From positions 1 through 5,759 of the forward strand of contig CADCOZ010000031.1 in NCBI GenBank assembly GCA_902803125.1: a stretch of DNA of 5,759 nucleotides. Reading direction: 5' to 3'. Made by a program: the position numbers and the translations under genes. Source of the stretch: an uncultured Ruminococcus sp. (GTDB taxonomy: Bacteria; Bacillota; Clostridia; Oscillospirales; Acutalibacteraceae). The notes under the pieces are model-generated. The model made no database searches. It saw only the letters and a list, made by a program, of their open reading frames with translations, and was not told where the DNA came from. Positions 1 to 5,638 of the stretch are shown one piece after another. Numbering within the stretch: position 1 is the stretch's first letter; each line of letters starts with the position of its first letter.

Positions 1-46
1 GGAAATGAAAGGAAACCGCCTGATACCAATCAAAAGCAAAATACAG

Positions 47-75
47 TTGCAAACGGCACGGAAACAGGGTATAAT
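47..75 (+). promoter_or_regulatory. sigma-A promoter of the rpn gene
   Basis: A -35 box TTGCAA (47-52) is followed after exactly 17 bp by a perfect -10 box TATAAT (70-75). Transcription would start near 82, giving a short leader of about 22 nt before the ATG at 104. The box sequences and spacing are seen directly; promoter activity is inferred. Confidence 0.8.
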
Positions 76-92
76 AAGAACAAGAAAAGTGT

Positions 93-97
93 AGGTG
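93..97 (+). promoter_or_regulatory. ribosome binding site that selects ATG 104
   Basis: AGGTG at 93-97 lies 6 nt before ATG 104-106. It overlaps the alternative in-frame GTG start at 95, which has only a weak purine stretch upstream. This favours the ATG, giving a protein beginning MDEAKTTRNY. Confidence 0.75.
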
Positions 98-103
98 ATA
101 CCA

Positions 104-931
104 ATGGATGAGGCAAAAACGACACGCAATTATAAAGACACGCTCTTTGGCAGTTTGTTTTATTCCTGTGATGAAGCCGTTGAGAATGCCAAAGCCCTGT
201 ACAAGGCGCTGACCGGCAGAGAGGTAAAGCACGTTGAAAAGTGCCGGCTGGAAGATGTGCTTTTCCGGCAGTTCCTGAACGATGTGGCTTACATGATGGA
301 CGATGTGTTTATCTGCTTTATCGAACACCAGTCAACCGTCAATCCCAATATGGCTCTGCGGCTTCTGATATACCTTGCACGGACGTATGAACGCTTTTTC
401 ACGGGCAATAATCTGTACAAATCCACCCTGATTAAAATTCCGACACCGGAATTCTATGTGCTGTACAACGGAAAAGACAAACTGCGAACGGATACGCTGA
501 CACTGAGCAGTATGTTCCGAGCAGAAACGGATAAGCCGCAGGCAGAGATTATCGTTAAGGTCATCAATATCAACTATGACAATCTGAGCGAATCCGGTTT
601 GAAGGACTGCAAGATACTGTCAGACTATGCCTTTATCATCAATACCGTGCGAAAGTATGACGGCGATGTGGAAACGGCTATCAAGGAGTGTATTCAAGAA
701 GGCGTGTTATCCGATTATCTGAAACATTACGGAAGTGAGGTGGTCAATATGTTATTTGAAGAATACGATGCAGAGAAGGCTTTGGAAATCAAAGGTCAGG
801 AAGAATACGAAAAAGGCCGGGCTGAAGGTAAAGCCGAAGGTCGAGCCGAAGGTCGAGCCGAAGGTCGAGCCGAAGGTCGAGCAGAAGGTCGAGCAGAAGG
901 CGAAGCGGACGGCGAAAAAAAGGCTTTCTGA
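104..931 (+). CDS. Rpn-family PD-(D/E)XK nuclease (putative transposase), frame broken before its C-terminus
   Basis: Predicted Rpn (recombination-promoting nuclease) protein of the clostridial PD-(D/E)XK type; relatives cut DNA, and E. coli Rpn proteins act as toxic antiphage nucleases. Numbering from ATG 104: the N-terminal block NYKDTLFGSLF (9-19) is family-typical. The nuclease core appears as NDVAYMMDD (59-67) followed by FIEHQST (72-78), so D66/D67, E74 and Q76 are the likely metal-site residues. PNMALRLLIYLARTYE, IPTPEFYVLYNG (112-123) and the segment around SDYAFIINTVRKY (173-185) are also characteristic. Residues about 236-269 are EGRA-type four-residue repeats, probably a charged helix. 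The zero frame stops at TGA 929-931 after 275 residues. The usual Rpn tail (GFLKALVGLVKNGLL...) continues in the -1 frame from 922 to 1041; a shift at the A7 tract would give 312 residues. The gene is monocistronic with its own promoter and terminator. The family call is firm; whether full-length protein is made is not known. Confidence 0.88.
   Translation: MDEAKTTRNYKDTLFGSLFYSCDEAVENAKALYKALTGREVKHVEKCRLEDVLFRQFLNDVAYMMDDVFICFIEHQSTVNPNMALRLLIYLARTYERFFTGNNLYKSTLIKIPTPEFYVLYNGKDKLRTDTLTLSSMFRAETDKPQAEIIVKVININYDNLSESGLKDCKILSDYAFIINTVRKYDGDVETAIKECIQEGVLSDYLKHYGSEVVNMLFEEYDAEKALEIKGQEEYEKGRAEGKAEGRAEGRAEGRAEGRAEGRAEGEADGEKKAF
749..931 (+). CDS. candidate internally started C-terminal Rpn product (RpnS-like antitoxin)
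   Basis: Inside the nuclease gene, AGGTGG (738-743) lies 5 nt before an in-frame ATG (749-751, residue M216 of the long form). This would start a short protein, MLFEEYDAEKALEIK, followed by the EGRA repeats. In the zero frame it is 60 residues; with a -1 shift at 916-922 it would be 97 residues and include the C-terminal LVKNGLLTITQAAEQANM segment. In E. coli, separately translated C-terminal Rpn domains bind and block the toxic full-length nuclease, and their four-residue repeats vary in number. The Shine-Dalgarno and ATG are seen; an antitoxin role is inference by analogy. Confidence 0.45.
   Translation: MLFEEYDAEKALEIKGQEEYEKGRAEGKAEGRAEGRAEGRAEGRAEGRAEGEADGEKKAF
824..907 (+). repeat. 12-bp tandem repeat, 7 units, encoding EGRA
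   Basis: Seven consecutive 12-bp units begin at 824, 836, 848, 860, 872, 884 and 896. The core unit is GAAGGTCGAGCC. The first unit has AAA for CGA (EGKA), the fifth and sixth end in GCA, and the last reads EGEA. Because the unit is a multiple of three, copy-number change keeps the frame. Near-identity of units 2-4 suggests recent expansion by slippage or recombination. Confidence 0.95.
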
Positions 932-936
932 AAGCC
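916..936 (+). other. slippery heptamer A AAA AAG with abutting stem-loop at the rpn frame break
   Basis: The zero-frame codons GAA AAA AAG (914-922) contain the heptamer A AAA AAG at 916-922, the same as the E. coli dnaX -1 frameshift site. A 6-bp stem follows at once: GGCTTT (922-927), loop CTG, AAAGCC (931-936). A Shine-Dalgarno-like AGAAGG lies at 895-900, 15 nt upstream. A -1 slip places the ribosome on GGC 922 and bypasses the zero-frame TGA at 929. Because the stem abuts the heptamer with no spacer, canonical ribosomal frameshifting is not ideal. RNA-polymerase slippage on A7, or a simple loss of one A from an ancestral A8, are real alternatives. Confidence 0.55.
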
Positions 937-1041
937 CTTGTCGGTCTGGTAAAAAACGGTCTGCTGACCATTACGCAGGCGGCTGAACAAGCAAACATGA
1001 CCGTTGAGGACTTTGAACTTCAGAGTGCCAACTTGGCGTAA
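922..1041 (+). pseudogene. out-of-frame C-terminal segment of the Rpn protein
   Basis: Read from GGC 922 in the -1 frame, this encodes 39 residues beginning GFLKALVGLVKNGLL and containing ITQAAEQANMTVEDF, then TAA at 1039-1041. This looks like the usual end of clostridial Rpn proteins, where a short helix-turn-helix-like 'LxxAAExANMTVEEF' tail follows the repeat region. It has no start codon or Shine-Dalgarno of its own, and stops at 823 and 829 close the same frame upstream, so it is made only by a frameshift from the upstream frame. Confidence 0.8.
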
Positions 1042-1087
1042 TTCGGCACATTAAAAATAGGGCTTGTATTCTCCCAAAACACAGAAT

Positions 1088-1129
1088 AATGGGCAGACAG
1101 TTCTTTGCTTGAACTGTCCGCCCATTTTT
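1088..1129 (+). terminator. rho-independent terminator, probably bidirectional
   Basis: Left arm AATGGGC-A-GACAGTTC (1088-1103), loop TTTGCTT (1104-1110), right arm GAACTGTC-C-GCCCATT (1111-1126), with T5 at 1125-1129. On the + strand there is one A/C mismatch (1095/1119) and a good U-tract, terminating rpn. On the - strand the same pair becomes G-U, so the stem is fully paired over 16 bp, but the following tract (ATTATTCTG) is a poorer tail. It lies about 45 bp beyond the rpn tail and 107 bp beyond the stop of the convergent surface-protein gene. Confidence 0.88.
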
Positions 1130-1235
1130 GATATTGTTCCGTTATGGCTGTCGGTCGGACAGCGTGTGACGGTCTGTGCCAAGAGATAGAGGAGGTTTCA
1201 GGCCAAACCCGTTCGGAAACGGAGAGCTGTCACCG

Positions 1236-2081
1236 TCAATCGGCGGTCACTTTTACGGAAACATACGCATAAGCATTTTTCTTGCTGGCATCCTGTGCAA
1301 TAAGGCGGATGTGATAGGTTCCCGCTTCATACGGCGTGAAGATTATTTCTGAATCGGTTGTCCAATCGACTGTTCTCTGCCATGCACCTTCCGCATCTTT
1401 GCAGTCCACCGTATAGCGGTAATCGCCGTAACCGCCGGCGGCGGCACAGGTAATGGTGAATTCATCGCCGACCTTGCCCTTTGTGGAAGAAATCGTCATG
1501 TTGTTGGTCAGTTCATCGGTGTAATGAACCATCAGCTTAACATAACGGTAAGCGTTTTTACCCTTGGCATCTCTGACGGTCAGGCGGAGGGTGTAGGCAC
1601 CGGCGGCCGCAGGGGTAAAGTTAAGGGTGGACTCTCTTGTCAGGGCAACGCCGCTCTGCCAGTTGGTATCTGCTGTGGTCTTGTAATCCACGGCAAAACG
1701 ATAATCACCGTAACCGCCGGATGCGGCTCCTGTTATCGTGACGGCTTCACCCAAGGTGATGTCAGAAGCCGAAACCGTCATGCTGTTGGTCAAATCGACC
1801 GTATCATGTACCATCAGTGTGGTATACGCATATGCGTTAACCTTGTTGCTGTCCTGTGCCACCAGACGGAGAGAATATTTTCCAACGGCTGGCGGTGTAA
1901 AGGCGAATACATCCTCCGCTGTCAGATCAACCGCACGGTTCCATGTGGTGTCAGAAGCGGCTTTATAGTCCAGTGCATAACGGCACTCTCCTTGGCCGCC
2001 TTCCGCAGACGCTGTCACCACAACGGGGTTACCCAAAACGATTTCGTTCGCATCAATGACAGAGGTGTTATCAAAGCTCGC
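1236..2081 (-). repeat. three tandem 282-bp units encoding 94-residue Ig-like modules
   Basis: Units at 2081-1800, 1799-1518 and 1517-1236 (the last includes the stop codon). Equivalent glycines (IVLG, DITLG, KGKVG) fall at residues 231, 325 and 419 of the fragment, a spacing of exactly 94. Each copy has an EGGQGECRY/SGGYGDYRF/AGGYGDYRY motif, a W in the middle (TTWNR, TNWQS, GAWQR) and a KxNAYxY strand near its end. The modules resemble three-Y/Ig-type beta-sandwich repeats; that family match is inferred. Confidence 0.85.
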
Positions 2082-2723
2082 CTTAAAGACGGCTGTATAA
2101 ACCGTATCGCCTGTTACGTTTGTAATCTCCGGTGACCAGCCGATGAAGCTGTAGGTGTATTGGTCATCCGGTTCCTTGACGGGTTCGTCATGGTCATAGG
2201 TCGGGGTTGTGCCGTATGTCAGGTTTTCGTCTGTTTCAAGCACTTCATCGCCGTTTTTCCAGATGACGGTGTATTTCTGTTCCGTGAATACCGCCGTGAC
2301 GGTTGTATCGCTGGCCGGCATGACGAACTGATGATCCGTTACCGTTACGCTGAGGTCGTTGGCCTCTTTGACGGTCAAGGAGGACAGGGTGTAACCGGGG
2401 TCAGCGTTGATGGTCAGTGTTACCGTGTCGCCCGGGAAAACATCTTCCGGGTTGCCGTTGATTTCTGCCGAACCGCCTTCAGTGGCTTCCATCGTCAGAC
2501 TGTGCTTGGAGAAATAACCGGCTGTTTCGCCGCTGTCAAGTTTGGCCATTTCCTTGCCGGTACAGTTCTCGTCGTAGGTCGTTCCTGCACCGCCAACCAG
2601 TTTTGTATAGCCTTGGAACATACCATCATCATAATAGTACAGCGAATCATTCCAGCCCCGACCAACATAGATAGTGGTCAGAGAGCTTTCAGCCGTATCC
2701 GCATCTCCATCCATACGGAACAA
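1236..2723 (-). CDS. C-terminal fragment of the BspA-type surface protein
   Basis: 495 codons opening with TTG 2723, whose first base is also the last base of the N854 codon of the upstream fragment. No convincing Shine-Dalgarno precedes it, so independent translation is doubtful. Residues 1-73 are the end of a DUF285 block: SLTTIYVGRGW, LVGGAGTTYDEN and AGYFS are the usual closing motifs of BspA-type proteins. Residues about 74-147 resemble the divergent InlB B-repeat (PEDVFPGDTVTLTINADPGY ... FVMPASDTTVTAVF). Residues 150-214 form a Listeria-Bacteroides/InlB repeat (YTVIWKNGDEVLET ... YSFIGWSPEITNVTGDTVYTAVF). Residues 215-495 are three copies of a 94-residue Ig-like module with the signatures GGYGDYRF.VDYK, FTP..AG.Y.LRL and KNAY.Y. 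An extracellular adhesion or substrate-binding role is inferred from the family. There is no enzymatic motif and no wall anchor. Confidence 0.82.
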   Translation of the reverse strand: MFRMDGDADTAESSLTTIYVGRGWNDSLYYYDDGMFQGYTKLVGGAGTTYDENCTGKEMAKLDSGETAGYFSKHSLTMEATEGGSAEINGNPEDVFPGDTVTLTINADPGYTLSSLTVKEANDLSVTVTDHQFVMPASDTTVTAVFTEQKYTVIWKNGDEVLETDENLTYGTTPTYDHDEPVKEPDDQYTYSFIGWSPEITNVTGDTVYTAVFKASFDNTSVIDANEIVLGNPVVVTASAEGGQGECRYALDYKAASDTTWNRAVDLTAEDVFAFTPPAVGKYSLRLVAQDSNKVNAYAYTTLMVHDTVDLTNSMTVSASDITLGEAVTITGAASGGYGDYRFAVDYKTTADTNWQSGVALTRESTLNFTPAAAGAYTLRLTVRDAKGKNAYRYVKLMVHYTDELTNNMTISSTKGKVGDEFTITCAAAGGYGDYRYTVDCKDAEGAWQRTVDWTTDSEIIFTPYEAGTYHIRLIAQDASKKNAYAYVSVKVTAD

Positions 2724-5284
2724 TTACCGGTATCAAAGCCGCTGACATCCAGTGATTCAAGTGCTTGGCATTCGCTGAACATTTCGCCCATATTCTCGAC
2801 ACAGCTCGTATCAAAGTCGCCGAGATTCAGCTCTGTCAGTTCGTAGCAGTTATAGAACATCTGCCACATACTTTTTACATTACCGGTGTATGCACGTGTC
2901 AGGTCGATGGATGTGACAGAGGTGAAGTTTGCGAACAGGTATGCACAGCTTTCCGGAAGGACACAGCCGCTTTCTGCTACAACGACCTTTTTCGTTTGTT
3001 CGGTGTACTGCCAAACATCCGTCACGGATACGTTACCCCGCAGGGTCAGGGTTCCTGTTGACTGGTCAAACAAGCACTCGTTTGAAGAAATGAAATTAGG
3101 GAAAATGATTACCTCTCCGTCCGGCATCGTGAGTACATCGTCTTCCAAGGTGCCGGCGTTGGCGGTATAACCGCCGAGGAACTGACCTTCCTGTAAGTTT
3201 CCGTTATACTTAAAAGAGAGATCAACTTGATCTCCTTCGCCGGCCCGAAGAAGTGCTTTGTACTTCAGGCCATCGTTGCCCTGATAACTCGTGATACCGC
3301 TGGTGGAATAATAGTGCGGCGTACCCTTAGCCGTAACGGTAACGTCATAGCCGGCAATGATATGAGCTTGCTTCCCTTGTGCGGTGCCAAAGGTGTCCGT
3401 GTAATAGCAGTTGGTCAGGGTGGCTTCATAGCCTGTATGCTCACGGCTGAAGGTCACGCTGTTGTCAGACGCATATGTTTCGCCATCCTCAAGATCAGCA
3501 GGATCATAAACACAGTGCCGGATGAAGGCTTCCTTTTTATCACCCTTCCAGCCGATGAACGCAGCGTTTAGGCCGCTGGTGCTGTCTTTCTTGAGGATTT
3601 TGCCGTTGAAAAGACAGCCCTCTATGCGGATTCTCTTTTCTTTGCTGCGGTTCCATGCGATAAAACCGCTGTTATTGCCGCCGCTGCTTGTGATAACGGC
3701 ACTGCTCACACAGTCTGAAATGATAATATCATCTTCGGAAAGACCCACGAAGCCGCCGGCCGCACCTGCCGTACTATTGATAACAATATTGCTCTGACAG
3801 CTCGAAATATCAGCAGAACCATCTAAATGACCGATCAATCCGGCGGCATAGCCGTAGTCTGTGTTAATCGTGCCGGCAATCGTCAGGTTTTTGAAAATGG
3901 CCGTATTCGCCACATAGGGGAACGGGGCGCAGAACTCTCCTGTGGCGGTGTATTGAACGGTCAGGGTCTTGCCGATAAATTGGTTATAAGCGCCGTCTTT
4001 CATACACGCACGGAAAAAGTTCCAGCCTTCAGCATTATGAATCGTGTATGTCTGGCCGTCCTCACTGACAGTGAAACAGGCGGTAAAGTTCGCACGGACG
4101 TTGGCTTCGCCGTTGGGCATGATGAAAGAATACACACCGTTTTCGGGAACGATTTTTGTGCCGTTCAGCGTAACACTTGCTATGCTGTAAAAATTATCAG
4201 GGGTAACGGTCAGGGTGACGGTTTCGCCGGGGAAAGCTCTTTCGGGTGCCTTCACGGTGCCGTTCTGCGTTTCGCTGACGGTCAAGGGCAGAGAACCTGC
4301 GGGATAAAGTTTTGTATCCGTGAGAGCGTTAAGCACTTCGGAAGATGTTTCACCGGTATAGGTGTTGCCGTCTGCGTCTGTGAACGTCATATCCTCATCA
4401 ATGGTGACCGTGGCCCCTTTGAAGGAATTGGTGTTAATATAATCGGAGCCTCTTGCATAGCTGAGCGAAACCGTTCCGCCGCTGCCATTACAGCCGGCTC
4501 CGATACCGCCGCCGACACCGCCGCCTATATGGCCTGCCGCAAATGCGTTGATTTCGCCGCCGTTGATTTCAATCGTGCCGGCAGAAGCCCCGTCGCCGCC
4601 GCCGATGCCGGAGCCGTAAGCAGTGGTAGAAGCCGCAATTCTGCCGCCGTTGATTGTGATATGACCGCCCTGTGCTTTATAGCCGCCGCCGATAGCGGCC
4701 GTGTAAAAGGTACCAACCGCCGTGATATCGCCGCCGTTGATCTCAATCGTACCGCCTGTACCATAAGAACCGCCGCCGATACCGGCACCCTTCCAGCTGC
4801 CCTCGGCTGTAATCTGGCCGCCGTAAATCGTGATGTCGCCGCTGTTTTGTTCACCGTCACCGCCGATAGCGGCTTTATAGGCATTTCCGATACTGGCATT
4901 CAAAACGCCCTTTCGATAGCCGGTCGACTGTGCATAGATGGTAAGGCTGCTGCCCTCCGGTACGTTGAGGCCGGCCTGAAATGTCACATCGCTCCCGTCA
5001 CAAAGGATCAATACAACATCTCCGCTGAGATAGACTCTCTTTTCGACGCTCATTCTGCCGTTGAGTACATAAGTGCCTGCTGTCAATGCCGTTTCCTGTC
5101 CGGTCAGAACCTGATAGTCCGATGCGGACATCACCGTGGGTTGATTGTATTCATTCAGATAGGTCAGGGATTCGCTGAGATCCTGTGCGTTGGCGGTGAT
5201 GACAGCACTCCCCCCAAACCAGTCGGACATCTGCGGAATGGGTGCGGCTCCTGCCACAAGTGTCAGTACCAATGCTGAAGCCAA
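2678..5284 (-). CDS. N-terminal fragment of the BspA-type surface protein (signal peptide, beta-helix, DUF285)
   Basis: 868 codons from TTG 5284, the first possible start in the frame apart from rare codons; it has no good Shine-Dalgarno. Residues 4-15 (ALVLTLVAGAAP) are a hydrophobic core, with the basic RKIVNRL encoded just upstream in frame. A signal-peptidase site ANA/Q follows residue 33. Residues 136-270 are Gly-rich beta-helix repeats (GGxITAxG ... AGIGGG ... GGTIEING). Residues 333-401 resemble a divergent InlB B-repeat (FPGETVTLTVTPDNFYS ... SFIMPNGEANVRANF). Residues 413-640 contain GLUG-like strands (GYAAGLIGHLDGSADIS, AAGGFVGLSEDDIIISDC). Residues 775-854 are DUF285 leucine-rich repeats (GNVKSMWQMFYNC, FDTSCVENMGEMFSEC) in 26-residue steps. 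After N854 the frame is lost and 14 unrelated residues (CSVWMEMRIRLKAL) precede the stop. A secreted binding role is inferred from the family; no catalytic motif was seen. Confidence 0.85.
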   Translation of the reverse strand: MASALVLTLVAGAAPIPQMSDWFGGSAVITANAQDLSESLTYLNEYNQPTVMSASDYQVLTGQETALTAGTYVLNGRMSVEKRVYLSGDVVLILCDGSDVTFQAGLNVPEGSSLTIYAQSTGYRKGVLNASIGNAYKAAIGGDGEQNSGDITIYGGQITAEGSWKGAGIGGGSYGTGGTIEINGGDITAVGTFYTAAIGGGYKAQGGHITINGGRIAASTTAYGSGIGGGDGASAGTIEINGGEINAFAAGHIGGGVGGGIGAGCNGSGGTVSLSYARGSDYINTNSFKGATVTIDEDMTFTDADGNTYTGETSSEVLNALTDTKLYPAGSLPLTVSETQNGTVKAPERAFPGETVTLTVTPDNFYSIASVTLNGTKIVPENGVYSFIMPNGEANVRANFTACFTVSEDGQTYTIHNAEGWNFFRACMKDGAYNQFIGKTLTVQYTATGEFCAPFPYVANTAIFKNLTIAGTINTDYGYAAGLIGHLDGSADISSCQSNIVINSTAGAAGGFVGLSEDDIIISDCVSSAVITSSGGNNSGFIAWNRSKEKRIRIEGCLFNGKILKKDSTSGLNAAFIGWKGDKKEAFIRHCVYDPADLEDGETYASDNSVTFSREHTGYEATLTNCYYTDTFGTAQGKQAHIIAGYDVTVTAKGTPHYYSTSGITSYQGNDGLKYKALLRAGEGDQVDLSFKYNGNLQEGQFLGGYTANAGTLEDDVLTMPDGEVIIFPNFISSNECLFDQSTGTLTLRGNVSVTDVWQYTEQTKKVVVAESGCVLPESCAYLFANFTSVTSIDLTRAYTGNVKSMWQMFYNCYELTELNLGDFDTSCVENMGEMFSECQALESLDVSGFDTGNCSVWMEMRIRLKAL
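4475..4822 (-). repeat. 87-bp (29-residue) Gly-rich beta-helix repeats
   Basis: Four successive GG turns (YGGQ, NGGD, NGGR, NGGE) begin at residues 155, 184, 213 and 242 of the N-terminal fragment, a period of exactly 29. Each is followed by a GIGGG or AIGGG loop and a GGTIEI-like strand. The DNA is correspondingly repetitive: on the + strand GCCGCCGTTGAT recurs. This suggests a parallel beta-helix with one or two coils per unit; the fold is inferred. Confidence 0.8.
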
Positions 5285-5292
5285 CAGTCTGT

Positions 5293-5418
5293 TTACAATC
5301 TTCCGGAACGCCTGCCTATTGGAGGGCTTTGCTCTCCAAACCTCCCACCAGAGGTTCTGCCTCTGGACTCCGCAAGCCTTTGAAAAGCTTGCGAAAAACT
5401 TTTGTGTTGATATTTCAT
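5293..5418 (-). CDS. short 5' reading frame of the surface-protein gene, diverted by a hairpin cluster
   Basis: ATG 5418-5416 has the best initiation context at this end of the gene, with AGGA 9 nt upstream. It encodes MKYQHKSF and then reads arginine/glycine-rich sequence through the hairpin cluster to TAA 5295-5293, 41 residues in all. The stop lies 8 nt before the TTG 5284 of the long frame. The sequence FRKIVNRLLASALVL, which is what a signal peptide should continue with, is in the other frame. Removing about 89 nt (5309-5397) would join MKYQHKS to FRKIVNRLLASALVL in one frame. I read this as the original N-terminus rather than a separate gene, although ribosomes could reinitiate at the nearby TTG. 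Confidence 0.5.
   Translation of the reverse strand: MKYQHKSFSQAFQRLAESRGRTSGGRFGEQSPPIGRRSGRL
5319..5393 (-). repeat. cluster of three hairpins (REP/MITE-like palindromic element)
   Basis: Read on the - strand there are three stem-loops in 75 nt. CGCAAGC/GCTTGCG spans 5393-5371 with a 9-nt loop. CCAGAGG/CCTCTGG spans 5366-5348 with a 5-nt loop. TTGGAG/CTCCAA spans 5339-5319. None has a T-tract, so they are not terminators. The pattern of adjacent hairpins, including a GGAG..CAAAGC..CTCC stem, resembles an interspersed element I recall from gut Clostridia, but that cannot be checked here. The cluster sits between the ATG and the signal-peptide core of the surface-protein gene. Confidence 0.7.
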
Positions 5419-5427
5419 CAAGTCTTT

Positions 5428-5431
5428 TCCT
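5428..5431 (-). promoter_or_regulatory. ribosome binding site for ATG 5418
   Basis: AGGA (followed by AAA) on the - strand, 9 nt before ATG 5418. No comparable site precedes the TTG at 5284, so this marks where the surface-protein gene was meant to start. Confidence 0.65.
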
Positions 5432-5481
5432 GCGGCAAGATATGAAACAGGCTCTAAAATGTTAAACAGTTCTTTGTGATG

Positions 5482-5510
5482 ATTTTATCATAATTTGACC
5501 TCTGAATCAA
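5482..5510 (-). promoter_or_regulatory. extended -10 promoter of the surface-protein gene
   Basis: On the - strand, -35 box TTGATT (5510-5505) is followed after 17 bp by -10 box TAAAAT (5487-5482), preceded by TGA, an extended -10 (TGnTAAAAT). The predicted start is near 5475, giving a leader of about 55 nt before ATG 5418. Confidence 0.65.
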
Positions 5511-5638
5511 GTGTTTATGCGACTTTTAAGGCAGTTCTTGCCCATCTTGATAAAGGTGACACATATCTTACAGGTGTCAGGTACTCGACAGGAAAAGCAC
5601 TGAAAAATGAATCCCTGAAAATAAAATTAAAAAAGTGC

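Larger units (their letters stand above)
1236..5418 (-). pseudogene. giant secreted BspA/DUF285-type surface protein gene, broken at two places
   Basis: Locus-level entry joining the three reading-frame pieces listed separately (5418-5293, 5284-2678, 2723-1236). Protein similarity flows without a gap in domain logic from a signal peptide through to the C-terminal repeats, so these were one gene of roughly 1,370 codons. Two frame lesions are visible: a hairpin cluster in the signal-peptide region near 5309-5397, and a frame break at 2723 in the third DUF285 repeat. The gene has a good promoter (5482-5510), a good ribosome binding site (5428-5431) and a terminator (1088-1129), so only the coding region is damaged. 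There is no LPXTG, dockerin or S-layer anchor at the C-terminus, which ends VSVKVTAD. Confidence 0.75.

Noticed and set aside
735..998. Alternative frames on both strands across the EGRA repeat (lysine/valine-, arginine/leucine- and serine/proline-rich)
   Set aside because: Shadow frames created by the 12-bp repeat; the in-frame EGRA reading with Rpn homology upstream is the real one.
1147..1163. Small hairpin GCTGTC/GACAGC
   Set aside because: 6-bp stem without a T-tract in either direction; the much stronger hairpin at 1088-1129 accounts for termination.
1187..1196. Near-perfect Shine-Dalgarno TAGAGGAGGT on the + strand
   Set aside because: No ATG, GTG or TTG with an open frame follows at usable distance. 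It lies in the intergenic region downstream of the surface gene's stop and is probably chance.
4475..4822. Regular repeats considered as a CRISPR array
   Set aside because: The period is 87 bp, divergent, and in frame with a Gly-rich beta-helix protein; there are no identical repeats separated by unique spacers.
3827..5278. Long + strand open frame (483 codons) opposite the surface-protein gene
   Set aside because: It lies wholly antisense to a clearly homologous coding sequence, is Cys/Arg-rich low-complexity in character, and has no family resemblance. Repeated GCC-rich codons on the - strand explain the absence of stops.
5557..5579. Inverted repeat TGACAC/GTGTCA with an 11-nt spacer
   Set aside because: No T-tract on either strand. 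It could be an operator for the tRNA or the divergent gene, but a 6-bp match in AT-rich intergenic DNA is too weak to call.
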